From: CAYNEI01 sp964396185
GTDB taxonomy: Archaea > Thermoplasmatota > SW-10-69-26
Direction of reading: 5' to 3'
DNA: 5,563 nucleotides
Assembly (NCBI GenBank): GCA_964396185.1
Contig: CAYNEI010000094.1
Location: 1-5,563 of the forward strand
Position 1 is the stretch's first letter. Each line of letters opens with the position of its first letter. Below are positions 5,396 through 5,563 of this stretch, piece by piece. The translations under genes were made by a program, and so were the position numbers. The notes under the pieces were generated by a model. It was given only the letters and a program-made list of their open reading frames with translations, had not been told where the DNA came from and did not search any database.

Positions 5396-5563
5396 CCGAG
5401 TTTATGGTCCAGGGACCCGTTGGCTGGGCCGTGCCCGCTGGAAGCCTCTGGAAGACCGAGTACGGCGTCGAGTTCGAGGCCGAGGTGCTGGACTCCCGGC
5501 CGCTTACGCCCACGTGCCACGGCATCCGCGTGACCCGCCACCCTGGCTTCTCCTTCGAGCCGG
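5392..5563 (+). CDS. Ferredoxin-reductase-type FAD-binding oxidoreductase, N-terminal fragment
   Basis: 57 codons of an open frame that continues past the window end. The stretch FEAEVLDSRPLTPTCHGIRV, followed by GFSFEP, matches the first strands of FAD-binding beta-barrel domains of the ferredoxin-NADP reductase superfamily. There a strand of type A-x-V-L-x-x-R-x-L-T-P is followed by the F-x-F-x-P-G/V-Q flavin-site entry. Such proteins move electrons between NAD(P)H and a partner such as ferredoxin, cytochrome or a fused oxygenase or hydrogenase domain. The NAD-binding half is not visible, so the subtype cannot be given. The GTG at 5392 overlaps the upstream stop as GTGA, which suggests translational coupling. 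ATG at 5404 is the alternative start. About 28 residues precede the domain, more than the few seen in minimal members, so a later start or a short N-terminal extension is possible. Confidence 0.7.
   Translation, partial: MTEFMVQGPVGWAVPAGSLWKTEYGVEFEAEVLDSRPLTPTCHGIRVTRHPGFSFEP

Noticed and set aside
5176..5541. 121-codon open frame on the minus strand
   Set aside because: It is antisense to the cysteine-rich ORF and the flavoprotein start. The plus-strand frame has clear ferredoxin-reductase-type sequence, and the minus translation has none.
1..5563. CRISPR arrays, insertion sequences, attachment sites
   Set aside because: No spaced direct repeats, transposase-like frames or target duplications were seen. 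Apart from the two tiny ORFs the genes look like ordinary archaeal chromosome.

Overview
This is a GC-rich archaeal window. The first gene is the archaeal and eukaryotic ribosome-recycling ATPase ABCE1/Rli1, a family absent from bacteria. The spacing of two TATA-like boxes from their start codons also fits archaeal TBP/TFB promoters. The GC-rich codon use, a lipobox protein and a surface-type phospholipase D-like protein suggest a GC-rich euryarchaeote, possibly of the Thermoplasmatota. That placement is inference and is not proven by anything seen here.

Layout. Positions 6-1802 (+) hold a complete ABCE1. A TATA box 27 nt before the next start codon suggests a leaderless mRNA for a 173-aa lipoprotein (1873-2394, +). 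Positions 2395-2619 hold no gene. They contain a hairpin followed by a pyrimidine-rich tract, an alternative pairing partner for that hairpin, and a second TATA-like box. That box precedes a 43-aa ORF (2620-2751, +) that looks like a secreted two-cysteine peptide. Converging on it across 22 bp is a 679-aa exported, membrane-anchored PLD-superfamily protein (2774-4813, -) whose second HKD motif is degenerate. A 90-bp divergent spacer separates it from a YhbY/CRM-domain RNA-binding protein (4904-5206, +). Next is a 41-aa protein with seven cysteines that resembles a minimal metallothionein (5270-5395, +). It overlaps by 4 nt the start of a ferredoxin-reductase-type flavoprotein cut by the window end (5392-5563, +).

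How the genes fit together. ABCE1 and the YhbY-like protein both belong to ribosome and translation biology but are not adjacent. The middle of the window (1873-4813) is rich in exported products: a lipoprotein, a secreted peptide and a surface PLD protein. The right end looks like a two-gene operon pairing a metal-binding-type peptide with a redox flavoprotein. The two tiny ORFs are the most novel content. Both are inferred from sequence alone and need conservation or expression data.
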